Positions 35,916 to 44,603 of a stretch of 64,000 nt of DNA are shown here, piece after piece. A program made the translations under genes and the position numbers. Where the stretch lies: the NCBI RefSeq assembly GCF_000317025.1, contig NC_019689.1, positions 4,449,501 through 4,513,500 of the forward strand. The letters are read 5' to 3'. Each line of letters opens with the position of its first letter. The stretch's first letter is position 1. Origin of the DNA: Pleurocapsa sp. PCC 7327 (GTDB lineage Bacteria > Cyanobacteriota > Cyanobacteriia > Cyanobacteriales > Microcystaceae). Under the pieces are notes generated by a model that did no database searches, was not told where the DNA came from, and saw only the letters and a list, made by a program, of their open reading frames with translations.

Positions 35916-37196
35916 ATGAGTACATTATCCAGGAAAAACAGTGATAGTCAACAAATTCAGCAGGCAGAACAAGTCCTGTATGATTATTTATTGGCATGCG
36001 TCCAGACAGAATCTCCCGAACGGTTACTAGAAGAGTTTCGCAGCTTGTTCGTCCACGGTCAAGGTTGCAGGGACTCTCGCGTTTACTCTGCCCTAGAAAT
36101 TATAGTTAAATCGAAGGGAGCAGAAGCTCGTTTCAATCTCTTCTTCAATCGTTGCTGCTATATTCTCATCAATCGCTGGCAAATGAATTCTCAATCCCAA
36201 TCAGCCATTCCAGAGTTGGTGAGAATGTTTGATTATCTCGGACCTGCTATCAATGGATATCCTACTACTGCTAATTTGTTGCGGCGGTTGGTGAGAAATT
36301 TTACCCAAGACGAGCTATATGTTAAGATGCAACGGTTAGCGCGAATCATCGATGCCAAACAAAGTAGCACCAACAATCCTACTAGCTCGGTTGGCAACTT
36401 GATTCACCGTTATCCCTATCTATACAACCATTGCCTGCTCGGCGACAACAGCAATGGGGAAGATTTGAAGACGGTACACCGTATCAAAACCCAGATCGAA
36501 CGTCGTTTCGAGGTAGATTTGTCAAAGTACGCGACTTATCAAGTGCGACTGACACGAATGGCACAGGGTTCGGATCTATCGACGATAATTCGTCCGGTAA
36601 AAAATCCGACCCTGCTCAGCGATCGCGAATTAAACCGAGCCATTATTCATTATACGGGGGCGGTACAAGGTAACCATACCTATAAAGATATATCGCGCAG
36701 CTTTATCAGTCACAGCGCTAACACTTTTACCTATCGCGCTTTTAAGAACGATTTGTACCACTACATCGCTAGTTCGTTTGACTCCAAATACGCCAAGAGT
36801 CAATTTAATAAAAAACTTTGTCAACACCTACAAAATACACTGCCGGAATTCGATAATCAAAGACCTAGCGAATTTCTGATCGTGCGGACTTCAAGCCAAC
36901 TTTTTAACTTCTTAGTGGTAGAAAGCGCCCACCAACCGCAACACTATGTTTTTGTCGATCTGATTACCAATATGGGAGTTACCCGTACTATTGGGTTGTT
37001 ACTCAAAGTGGTACTGATGTGCAATAAGGTCAAGCCTTATCTAGAAAAACGATTCTCGATTCTGTTCAATCATTACGAGTCTTTTGCTAAAGATGGCGTT
37101 CCCTGGTTAGTCAAAGCGTTAGAAAGTCTCCAGGTTGCCTTCAGCGTCCATTTTGGCAAGGCAGACGTATCTTGTTTCAAACAACTTCGAGACTAA
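35916..37196 (+). CDS. conserved cyanobacterial hypothetical protein
   Basis: 426 residues from the ATG at 35916, preceded by CAGGAGAAG; the frame is open to 35838. It is a basic, mostly helical protein with no signal peptide. Recognisable long blocks are FRSLFVHGQGCRDSRVYSAL, FNRCCYILINRW and VDLITNMGVTRTIGLLLKVV. I recognise it as a type found widely in cyanobacteria but cannot name a domain or a function. It converges on the P-loop kinase gene. Confidence 0.65.
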   Translation: MSTLSRKNSDSQQIQQAEQVLYDYLLACVQTESPERLLEEFRSLFVHGQGCRDSRVYSALEIIVKSKGAEARFNLFFNRCCYILINRWQMNSQSQSAIPELVRMFDYLGPAINGYPTTANLLRRLVRNFTQDELYVKMQRLARIIDAKQSSTNNPTSSVGNLIHRYPYLYNHCLLGDNSNGEDLKTVHRIKTQIERRFEVDLSKYATYQVRLTRMAQGSDLSTIIRPVKNPTLLSDRELNRAIIHYTGAVQGNHTYKDISRSFISHSANTFTYRAFKNDLYHYIASSFDSKYAKSQFNKKLCQHLQNTLPEFDNQRPSEFLIVRTSSQLFNFLVVESAHQPQHYVFVDLITNMGVTRTIGLLLKVVLMCNKVKPYLEKRFSILFNHYESFAKDGVPWLVKALESLQVAFSVHFGKADVSCFKQLRD

Positions 37197-37218
37197 ACCA
37201 ATCTCGATCCAAACATTG

Positions 37219-37740
37219 TCAATTCTCAACTGTGAATCGAAATAACTCATCGAGTCCATCCTCCAAAGAGGGTGGGGCGGCTTGCAGACAACGGTACATG
37301 TGCATGATAATCTCTTCTGGAACGTATCGCTTGCGCCTGCGATTTCTCTCCAAACAGAGCGACAGGGGCGTATCGAGCCAAACGCCAATAATGCGGGTAA
37401 ATCCTGTCGTTCGAGCAAGATTGATCGCATCTTTCCTGTGCCGTCTGACTGCATTCGTCGCATCATAGATGGCTTTGGATCGCTTGCCTTGGTAGATTTG
37501 CTCGACTGCATCGCGAAATTGTCGCTCTATCTCTCGCCAAACTGACAGCCACGATCCCTGAATGCTCGCATCGCCAAATAATTGAGCGCGAATAGCGTCC
37601 GTGGAGATAATTATACATCCCTTGGGAGATCGCGCCGCTATTTGTCTGGCGAGAAAAGATTTACCGCTACCTGGAAGTCCTATGAGTAGAATGAGTTGAG
37701 CAAATGTGCCGCGCATCCTACGATTGTATTGCGTTGCCAT
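37219..37740 (-). CDS. P-loop kinase-like AAA family ATPase
   Basis: 173 residues from the ATG at 37740. The Walker A motif GLPGSGKS is at 21-28. ISTDAIRAQLFG, AIYDATNAVRRHRKD and GVWLDTPLSLCLERNRRRKR are like those in polynucleotide-kinase-type proteins, where a lid arginine run contacts phosphate. The substrate may be a nucleic acid end or a small molecule. It is monocistronic, and its start lies about 90 bases from the divergent tnpB pseudogene. Confidence 0.8.
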   Translation of the reverse strand: MATQYNRRMRGTFAQLILLIGLPGSGKSFLARQIAARSPKGCIIISTDAIRAQLFGDASIQGSWLSVWREIERQFRDAVEQIYQGKRSKAIYDATNAVRRHRKDAINLARTTGFTRIIGVWLDTPLSLCLERNRRRKRYVPEEIIMHMYRCLQAAPPSLEDGLDELFRFTVEN

Positions 37741-37832
37741 CAATCGGTAGTTAGCAGCACGCCGAGTTTACCTGGCTCATCCTGATTCTCGATGTACTTT
37801 AACAGGGTGTTGACACGATATATACTACCATT

Positions 37833-39175
37833 ATGGTTAATTCAATTGTACGCACAGACCGATGGCAGTTAAACCCGACTCCAGAACAATTAAGTTATGT
37901 GGAGGCGACGATTGACGAATATCATTGGTTCTGCAAAGCGCTGTCCTATGTGGTTATGGGTCACTCGACGGAGATTGTAGGAGCGACTTGTCGTTGTACG
38001 GCGATTGAAAAGCTAATTCACAAAACCAGTAGCAACCCAAATCCCAAGTACCAGTATTTCCGGAAGCGGTTGTATAAGTTCCCGTCTTACCTGCGCCGAG
38101 CAGCTATCGAGTTTGTAGGAGGGCAGGTTTGTTCATTTCAAACTCGCTATTACGATTGGCAGTCCGGCAAGCGTAAACGGAGAGATGCACTACCCCTAAG
38201 ATTCAATCCACAAGCAGGCTGCTATCCCGCTTTATATCGAGGGTAATGTATTAAGTTCTCCGATAGCTTTGGTAGCGCCCAAATCAAGGTATGGAATGGT
38301 TCTGATTGGGTTTGGATAGACGTTCAAATCGCGCAAGTCAGAGAACGTCATTTGTTGGCGCACAGCAAGGGGCTATCACCGTTACTGATTGTCAGAAATG
38401 GCAAAGCTCGCCTGGGTGTACCTTTCAAGTTGCACCCGTCTAAATTAGGAGGAAAATTAGTCTGTGCTGTAGACGTAGGGATTAACACAAAACAGCAACT
38501 GCTACTATTGTCAGTAGCGACGGCACTGTAATCTCTCGAAAATTCTTTCATCGAGGGAGAGACATAGACCGTCGCGACAAAGTCTTAGGGCAGATTCGAC
38601 GCAAGGCGAGGTTAACCAAGAAACTGCACAGAGGCTTCTGCCAAGGGTTATATCGACGCGCTAGAGGAATCAATCACAATATGGCGCAGCACATCTCGAA
38701 GGAGATCGTGCAATTCGCACTTTCTCAAGGGGCATCTGTAATTGTGTTTGAAAACCTGAAAGATTGGAAGCCAAAGGCAGGCAAGAAACGTTCTCCCCTA
38801 AAGCAACGATTTCATGGTTGGTTGCATCAATTGTGGGTGCAATTAACCGAAAACAAATTTGTTGAAATGCGTGGCAAGGTAGAGTTAGTCTGCCCTCGCG
38901 GTACATCGTCATGGGCGTATGACGGTTCTGGTCAACTCAAGCGCAGTCAAGACAATTACACATTAGCTACTTTCCAGAGTGGAAAGCGTTACCATGCCGA
39001 CCTTAATAGTAGTCAAAATATTACAGCCCGACACTGGGCGCATCTGCTAAAACTGGCGTACAGAAATGGTCGTCAGTTGTCTTCCAGCCAAAGTTCTGGA
39101 AGTAAATCGAGAATGCCGATTACCCTGTCTCATCTTTGGGAGGGGGAAGCCGCTCATGTACGCCCAGCGTCATGA
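37833..39175 (+). pseudogene. IS200/IS605-type tnpB with nonsense and frameshift mutations
   Basis: From the ATG at 37833 the protein starts MVNSIVRTDRWQLNPTPEQL and runs to a TAA at 38244-38246. The same frame then continues smoothly (CIKFSDSFGSAQIKVWNGSD), so the TAA is probably a nonsense mutation of a CAA codon. Near 38486-38492, just after the first RuvC motif (DVGIN), one frameshift moves the reading to the frame of TATATIVSSDGTV, VIVFENLKDWKP and DLNSSQNI, the remaining RuvC blocks. No tnpA is present. It should not make a working nuclease. Hairpin-rich DNA to about 39190 may be its right end. Confidence 0.88.
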
Positions 39176-39711
39176 GTCGGAGCATTCACGCACTAATATT
39201 AGTTGTCATGTTAATTCCGTTAATGTTGGAATTGTATATACATAGTAGTGCGAGCGCCCCGCTCGCGTATAGTCCCGAACAGCGCGAGCATTGAGGCTCG
39301 TACTATCGATAATTCCTCCGATACAAACGGATTTGAGATCGGTAATCACTAATCGGTTAGCAACACTCCATTTAGAGGACATCCCAAAAGTCCATTTTGT
39401 CATTCTCAGTACGGTAGAACGTAACGAAGAATCTCTGTTTGGAGTTGGTGTACTGAGAGGATGATTGGAAAGTCCAAGATGAGTAGAATTTGTCATTGTG
39501 AGTGCAATGAAATGAAGCGAACAATCCTAATTTTTTGTTGAGGCTGAGATGCTTCACTGAGCGGAGTATACCCTCATCTCGAAGTGAAGGGCTAGGTTGG
39601 GCATAACAAAAACTACACTTTGCAAACATCCTCTAAGATGTTTTGCTTCGCTATTGCTAAGCTCAACATGACATTCTCTACTTTTGAGACAACCTGTTAC
39701 AAAAGGGGTTC
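39176..39711. other. repeat-rich intergenic DNA without genes
   Basis: Contains GCGAGCG-CCC-CGCTCGC near 39245 with a related inverted block, GAATGAAGCGAACAATC-like units, and AACATGACATTCTCTACTTT shared with 26525-26710. Open frames on the minus strand here are low in conserved features and look like by-products of repeats. Confidence 0.55.
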
Positions 39712-40224
39712 TTACTTGTTTGGAAATGGATGGTTAGTCAGCGTTTTTAGAACTGTCTGACTGATATAGACTTTATCTTGTTCGGCTCTAGCCGCCAAAT
39801 TATCTAAGAAAAAGTCTACCGTATCTTGTTTGAGCCACCCTTTGAGAACGACTAATTTGCCAAAGCGAATTCTCGGTGTTGGATTCTTTTGTTGCTCCGC
39901 AAGAAGAATTCTAATCTGATGGTCGTCGAGCAAAGCAGCTTCTTTTAAATAAACGCCAAGCGGCTTTTTATTAGGTTGCTTGACGAGGGCGGGAAATCTT
40001 TCGGCAAAGAAATCGGCTGTCTCCTGTTTTAGCCATCCTCGCAGCGCCAAAATTTCTCCAATGCGCATATCGTCATATATACCCTGATCTTGGAGCGCGA
40101 TCTGAATTTGTGCGGCTGAAACCAAGCCTGCCTCTTGTAAAATTTCTCCTAAAAGTTTTTTTGCAAGTTTCTTTGGCATCGATTCTGCTGGCTTAATAAT
40201 AGTTGTTTTAGTAACGTGTAACAT
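39712..40224 (-). CDS. protein with two MshEN-like helical repeats
   Basis: 170 residues from the ATG at 40224, preceded by GGGAAAG. Two copies of a helical motif are visible: LGEILQEAGLVSAAQIQIAL followed by RIGEILALRGWLKQETADFF, and LGVYLKEAALLDDHQIRILL followed by RFGKLVVLKGWLKQDTVDFF. This resembles the N-terminal module of type II/IV secretion ATPases (MshEN), which in some proteins binds cyclic di-GMP. There is no ATPase domain. Many cyanobacteria carry such stand-alone proteins; the role is unknown. Confidence 0.65.
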   Translation of the reverse strand: MLHVTKTTIIKPAESMPKKLAKKLLGEILQEAGLVSAAQIQIALQDQGIYDDMRIGEILALRGWLKQETADFFAERFPALVKQPNKKPLGVYLKEAALLDDHQIRILLAEQQKNPTPRIRFGKLVVLKGWLKQDTVDFFLDNLAARAEQDKVYISQTVLKTLTNHPFPNK

Positions 40225-40306
40225 ATCTTTCCCAGTCAATGACGCAAGCGAGCGATCGAGATTTTCTCACCTTAGAAGGGATCGTTTTATTGGTGAGTTG
40301 AAAACT

Positions 40307-41752
40307 TCACCCAATAATGCAGCCCGTGCGAGAGGGAATATCTAATTTTAGTCGATTTCCCTGCCACAAAACTCTACCCTTTCCATATAATAAATTTTCT
40401 GGACGGGTTTGCAGATCCGCAAACTCCACAGTTATTGCAGCAGGGTTTGTATCGACGTTAACCGCAACTATCAGTTTTTCTGTGCCCAAACTCCGAGAAA
40501 ATACGTAAACGCCGCCTTGGGCATAGAGAACCCGATAGTCGCCAGTTCGTAGGGCAGCATATTTATTGCGCACAGCAATCAATTTTTTGTGATAGTTTAA
40601 TACCTCTAAATCCCAATTTTCTTCTTTGGGAAATCCGCGACGGCAATCGGGATCTAATCCTCCTGGCAAACCCACTTCATCGCCATAAAAAATACTCGGC
40701 GCGCCAGGAAAGGTGAATAGGAGTAAAGTCGCTAACTCTACACTAGCGCGATCGCCCCCAGCGATGGTCAGCAATCTTGCCGTATCGTGGCTGTTGAGTA
40801 AATTTAACTGGGTTAATTGAATTTCCCACGGATAGAGGGCGAGCAACTGCTGGATTTTTTCGGCGTATTCTGGGGCAGAGAGGGCAGGATAGGGGTCGTA
40901 ACTCGGACTTTCGACAAATTCCATAATAACGCGATCGCCTGCGGTAAACGCGATCGTCGGGGCAGCAAATAGATAATTCATCACTCCATCAAACTGGGTT
41001 CCATCGAGCCACTGTCGCGAATCTTCCCAAATTTCTCCTACGATATATGCATCGGGATTAATCGCTTTTACTCGGCTACGAAATTCTTGCCAAAATCCTG
41101 GTGCTTTGACTTCATTAGGAACGTCCAATCGCCAACCATCGATGCCTTTTTTAAGCCAATATTCCCCAATTTGCATGATATATTCCCGTACTTGGGGATT
41201 ATCGTGATTGAATTGTGGCAGAGCGCGATTATCTGCCCAACTGATGTAATTGGCAGGTTTGCTGCCATCATAGGCAGATACGGGCCAGCCTTCAACAATA
41301 AACCAATCCAGCCAAGCAGAAAGGGGGCCGTGTTCGAGAATATCGTTGAAGAAGAAAAAGCCGCGACTGGCATGATTGAACACCCCATCCAAAACGACTT
41401 TCATATTGCGTTGGTGGGCAGCTTCTAGAAGTGCGTCTAAAGCCATATTTCCTCCCAACATCGGATCGACTTGATAAAAGTCATGGGTGTGATAGCGATG
41501 GTTCGATGCCGACTGGAAAATGGGGGTAAAGTAAATCGCATTAACGCCCAAATCTTTTAAATAATCCAGTTTTTCTATAACTCCCCATAAATCTCCGCCT
41601 TTATATCTTTGCAGCGTTGGCGGATCGTCCCATGGCTCTAGATTATTAGAAATCCATAAACCCTGATGGGATTGTTGGCTCCTTGCAAAGCGATCCGGAA
41701 AAATCTGATAAAATACGGCATTTTTGACCCAATCTGGCGTTGTTATTCCCAT
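40307..41752 (-). CDS. GH13 alpha-glycosidase (cyclomaltodextrinase/neopullulanase-like)
   Basis: 481 residues with no signal peptide. The TIM barrel has the nucleophile Asp210 in GWRLDVPNE, the acid Glu240 in VGEIWED and the stabiliser Asp323 in LLNSHDT, plus VVLDGVFNHAS. The protein starts WVKNAVFYQIFPDRFARS, typical of intracellular maltodextrin-degrading GH13 enzymes. The usual N-terminal beta domain of full neopullulanases is lacking. A C-terminal small beta domain (VYVFSRSLGTEKLIVAVNVD) is present. It probably trims glycogen-derived oligosaccharides. Confidence 0.9.
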   Translation of the reverse strand: MGITTPDWVKNAVFYQIFPDRFARSQQSHQGLWISNNLEPWDDPPTLQRYKGGDLWGVIEKLDYLKDLGVNAIYFTPIFQSASNHRYHTHDFYQVDPMLGGNMALDALLEAAHQRNMKVVLDGVFNHASRGFFFFNDILEHGPLSAWLDWFIVEGWPVSAYDGSKPANYISWADNRALPQFNHDNPQVREYIMQIGEYWLKKGIDGWRLDVPNEVKAPGFWQEFRSRVKAINPDAYIVGEIWEDSRQWLDGTQFDGVMNYLFAAPTIAFTAGDRVIMEFVESPSYDPYPALSAPEYAEKIQQLLALYPWEIQLTQLNLLNSHDTARLLTIAGGDRASVELATLLLFTFPGAPSIFYGDEVGLPGGLDPDCRRGFPKEENWDLEVLNYHKKLIAVRNKYAALRTGDYRVLYAQGGVYVFSRSLGTEKLIVAVNVDTNPAAITVEFADLQTRPENLLYGKGRVLWQGNRLKLDIPSRTGCIIG

Positions 41753-41856
41753 GAATTTCTCAAGCTAGTCTAATTTTTTTGAAGGGTACATAGAAAATAT
41801 AAACAGCAAAAATCAGAACTGGAAATACCCTATGGGTAGATTTCAGGAGAATAGCT

Positions 41857-42003
41857 ATGGCATTTATCATCAATACCCCCAGTCACTATATTCTCAACCT
41901 GGCTTTCTTAGGCAAAACGATCGCGCCCAATGCTAATGTTGCCATCGTGTTTTTTTGGGTTGCTGCCATCGAGTTTTGCCAAAGCCATTGCGATCGCGAT
42001 TAA
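41857..42003 (+). pseudogene. short remnant of a membrane hydrolase-like gene
   Basis: CAGGAGAATAGCT precedes an ATG giving MAFIINTPSHYILNLAFLGK and TIAPNANVAIVFFWVAA, then a stop after 48 codons. The N-terminal NTPSHYILNL..LGK..AP.AN pattern resembles cyanobacterial metal-dependent membrane proteins that normally run well past 150 residues. It appears truncated by a frameshift or deletion. A short real peptide cannot be excluded. Confidence 0.4.
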
Positions 42004-42128
42004 CATTCTATACATAGTTGGATATTTATGTTTTTATGCCTTGTAAATTAAATAAGCGATCGAGCTTTAGCAATTAGCAACCAGAAAGCACCTACGCTAG
42101 TCTTAATCAAGAAATACTTACAAAACCG

Positions 42129-43496
42129 ATGAATTTGCCATCTAATGCAGAACTTTCCCTATATCGGCTAACTCAGGAGGGTACGCCTCCCGCGCCAACG
42201 CTGACGGTGAGTTCTACTACATTTAGAGCCTCGATTGCTGCGATCGTCGATTTCCTAATCGAGCAAAAAATTGCCGCGACGCTATGGGTGAAACTGCCAA
42301 CTACCGGACGCTGGCTAGCAGAAATCGAGCGCTATTCCCAACAAGGACAACCCGAACAGATTTATCTATGCACTATTGGCACTATTGCCAGTCAAATTCC
42401 TCCGGTGCTCTCTTGTGCTGCTGAAATCGTTCCTCTGGTTCTAGAAGCCAGTTCCCAGCTAAAACGAGAATATTTTTTAATCGTCCTGTCGTCCCAATTT
42501 TGCAGCTCGCTCCTTGCTCAAAGACAAACCGCACAAGGGCTTGCAGAAGGGACATCACCTCAGTCATCTCGGCTAAAAATAGTCTATAGCTTCGAGCCAG
42601 CCGCGATCGTTAACGTTTTAGCCGGAATTAAACAAGTCCTTACCGTCACCGACAGCACGCCAGAATCCTTGCTCGCCGATACGCTGATATCGAGTGCTTT
42701 ACCTACCTCGATTGACTCAACGCTGATGACTAATTTGTTGCTCAAACAAATTCAGCAAAGCGACGCGACTCAGTTTGCCAAATCCGAAGCAACCATTAAG
42801 AGCTTTACCGAATCCCTCAGTTTTCATCATGAATTGCTTACCAACCTAACGCGGGAACTCAGCCTCTATCTGACCAATATGAAAACTGCATTGCGCTTGA
42901 TAGATTCCACACAGAACAGGCGGGAACAGCGTCAGCGTTATTTGCAACTGCTCCAGCAACAGTGCGATCGTCAAAATTCTCTCCTGACGGGTTTACTCGA
43001 ATTAGAACAATTTAACCAGCCCATTGACGACTCAGAGTCATCTTTAAGGCTAGAAGACTTAATTCCGGGAATCGTCAGCATCTATCAACCCATTGCCGAA
43101 GAAAAAGGGATTATGTTAGGCTACACCGTCCCGGCAGATTTGCCTTCCGTTGCCTGTCCCGGTAATTGGCTCAGGCAAATTCTCCGCAATCTGCTCAGCA
43201 ATAGCCTCAAATTTACGCCAGCCAATGGTCGGGTTTACGTGCAAGCGGCTCTCAATAATAATGTAGTCGAGTTAACGGTTAGCGATACAGGCGTTGGCAT
43301 TGACAGTAACGATATTCCCAAAATCTTTAATAGTTTCTATCGCGGACGCAATGCCACCAGCACTGAAACGGCAGGAGCTGGAATGGGTTTAACCATCGTG
43401 CAACAACTGCTGCGGCGTTGCCATGGCTCGATTTCTGTCACCAGCAGACTGGGAAGAGGATCGACTTTTAAAGTCGTGTTGCCAGTAGCCGCGTAA
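42129..43496 (+). CDS. DICT-domain histidine kinase with altered H-box
   Basis: 455 residues, cytosolic. The N-terminal 180 residues resemble the DICT sensory domain (LSLYRLTQEGTPPAPTLTVS, FLIEQKIAATLWVKLP). The ATPase domain is complete: N-box RQILRNLLSNSLKFTP, G1 DTGVGI, G2 GAGMGLTIV. The dimerisation segment reads LTRELSLYLTNMKTALRL, where related kinases have H-E-L-R-T-P-L; the phosphoacceptor histidine is replaced by Arg242. HH at 233-234 lies nearby but off register. It converges on a peptide ABC permease gene four bases away. Confidence 0.85.
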   Translation: MNLPSNAELSLYRLTQEGTPPAPTLTVSSTTFRASIAAIVDFLIEQKIAATLWVKLPTTGRWLAEIERYSQQGQPEQIYLCTIGTIASQIPPVLSCAAEIVPLVLEASSQLKREYFLIVLSSQFCSSLLAQRQTAQGLAEGTSPQSSRLKIVYSFEPAAIVNVLAGIKQVLTVTDSTPESLLADTLISSALPTSIDSTLMTNLLLKQIQQSDATQFAKSEATIKSFTESLSFHHELLTNLTRELSLYLTNMKTALRLIDSTQNRREQRQRYLQLLQQQCDRQNSLLTGLLELEQFNQPIDDSESSLRLEDLIPGIVSIYQPIAEEKGIMLGYTVPADLPSVACPGNWLRQILRNLLSNSLKFTPANGRVYVQAALNNNVVELTVSDTGVGIDSNDIPKIFNSFYRGRNATSTETAGAGMGLTIVQQLLRRCHGSISVTSRLGRGSTFKVVLPVAA

Positions 43497-43499
43497 CGA

Positions 43500-44456
43500 T
43501 CAGTAGCGAACTCGCGGATCGAGAAAACCATAGGTAAGATCGGCAACCAAGTTAAAAATGACAATCAAAATTGCATAGATAAAGGTAATTGCCATGACAA
43601 CAGGAGTATCGCTGCTCTTAATCGAATCGACTAGCAGCGCTCCAATTCCAGGAACGCGAAAGACTTGTTCTGTGACCAAAGCTCCGGTAAAAATTGCAGG
43701 AACGTCCAGAGCTACTAAGGTAACCACAGGAATCATGGCATTGCGGAGAATGTGGTTTTTTAGAACGGCAAAACTACTCAACCCTTTGGCATAAGCCGTG
43801 CGCACGTATTCCTGAACGAGTTCTTCGAGCACCGACGAACGAACGAAGCGCATTAATACGGCTGACTGATACAATACCAGCACGCACACTGGCATAATCG
43901 ATTGTCTAATTTGTTCGACAAAAGTTTCCCAATTAGTAATTTGTAAAGTGCTGTTGTAGATAAAGGGAAACCAGTTAAGTTGAACGCCAAAGATAATAAT
44001 AAAAAGCAATCCGGTAAAGAAAGTCGGTAAAGAAAATCCTAATAAGGCAAAAGTAGTAATAAATTTATCGAGCCAAGAATAACGTTTCAGGGCAGAAAGA
44101 ATGCCAAGAGGAAGTGCTACTAATACTCCCAAAAGATAGGCAAAACCGACAATCCATAAAGTTGTTGACAAACGTTGTAAGATTACATCTAAAACTGGGC
44201 TGCGACTGGCAAAAGAGTACCCCATATCGCCTCGAATAAATGCCCAAGCCCACTTAAAATAACGGATATAAATCGGTTGGTCGAGTCCCAAACTCCTGCG
44301 AATATTTTCGCGGACTTCTTCGGTAATTGAGGGATTGGAGGCAAATTCTCCCATCGGATCGCCGGGCGCTAATGCTAAAATCGTGAAAATAACGATACTT
44401 ATCGCAATTAACGTAGGAATAGAAATTAATAAGCGTCTGGTTAAATATTGCAGCAT
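43500..44456 (-). CDS. ABC transporter permease, peptide/nickel type (DppB-like)
   Basis: 318 residues with about six membrane spans and the family start MLQYLTRRLLISIPTLIAIS. The permease motif occurs in VRTAYAKGLSSFAVLKNHIL, the EAA loop that meets the ATPase. The solute-binding protein is encoded 147 bases upstream on the same strand. The partner permease DppC and the ATPases are not in the window, so the complex must be completed elsewhere. Confidence 0.93.
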   Translation of the reverse strand: MLQYLTRRLLISIPTLIAISIVIFTILALAPGDPMGEFASNPSITEEVRENIRRSLGLDQPIYIRYFKWAWAFIRGDMGYSFASRSPVLDVILQRLSTTLWIVGFAYLLGVLVALPLGILSALKRYSWLDKFITTFALLGFSLPTFFTGLLFIIIFGVQLNWFPFIYNSTLQITNWETFVEQIRQSIMPVCVLVLYQSAVLMRFVRSSVLEELVQEYVRTAYAKGLSSFAVLKNHILRNAMIPVVTLVALDVPAIFTGALVTEQVFRVPGIGALLVDSIKSSDTPVVMAITFIYAILIVIFNLVADLTYGFLDPRVRY

Positions 44457-44603
44457 TAATGATGGCGTTTACGAGGTTTCCGTGAGTTTTTAGAGAAAAA
44501 AATCGCGATCGCGTCTCACAATCAACCGAGCGTTAGAGTCTCTAACCGATGGAAGATTATACAGAGAGTTTTTGTTGATTTCCCCGATCGCATCGCCCGT
44601 TAT

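Noticed and set aside
39206-39629. Two overlapping minus-strand frames after the tnpB pseudogene
   Set aside because: They are composed of dispersed intergenic repeats and show no family motif or ribosome binding site.
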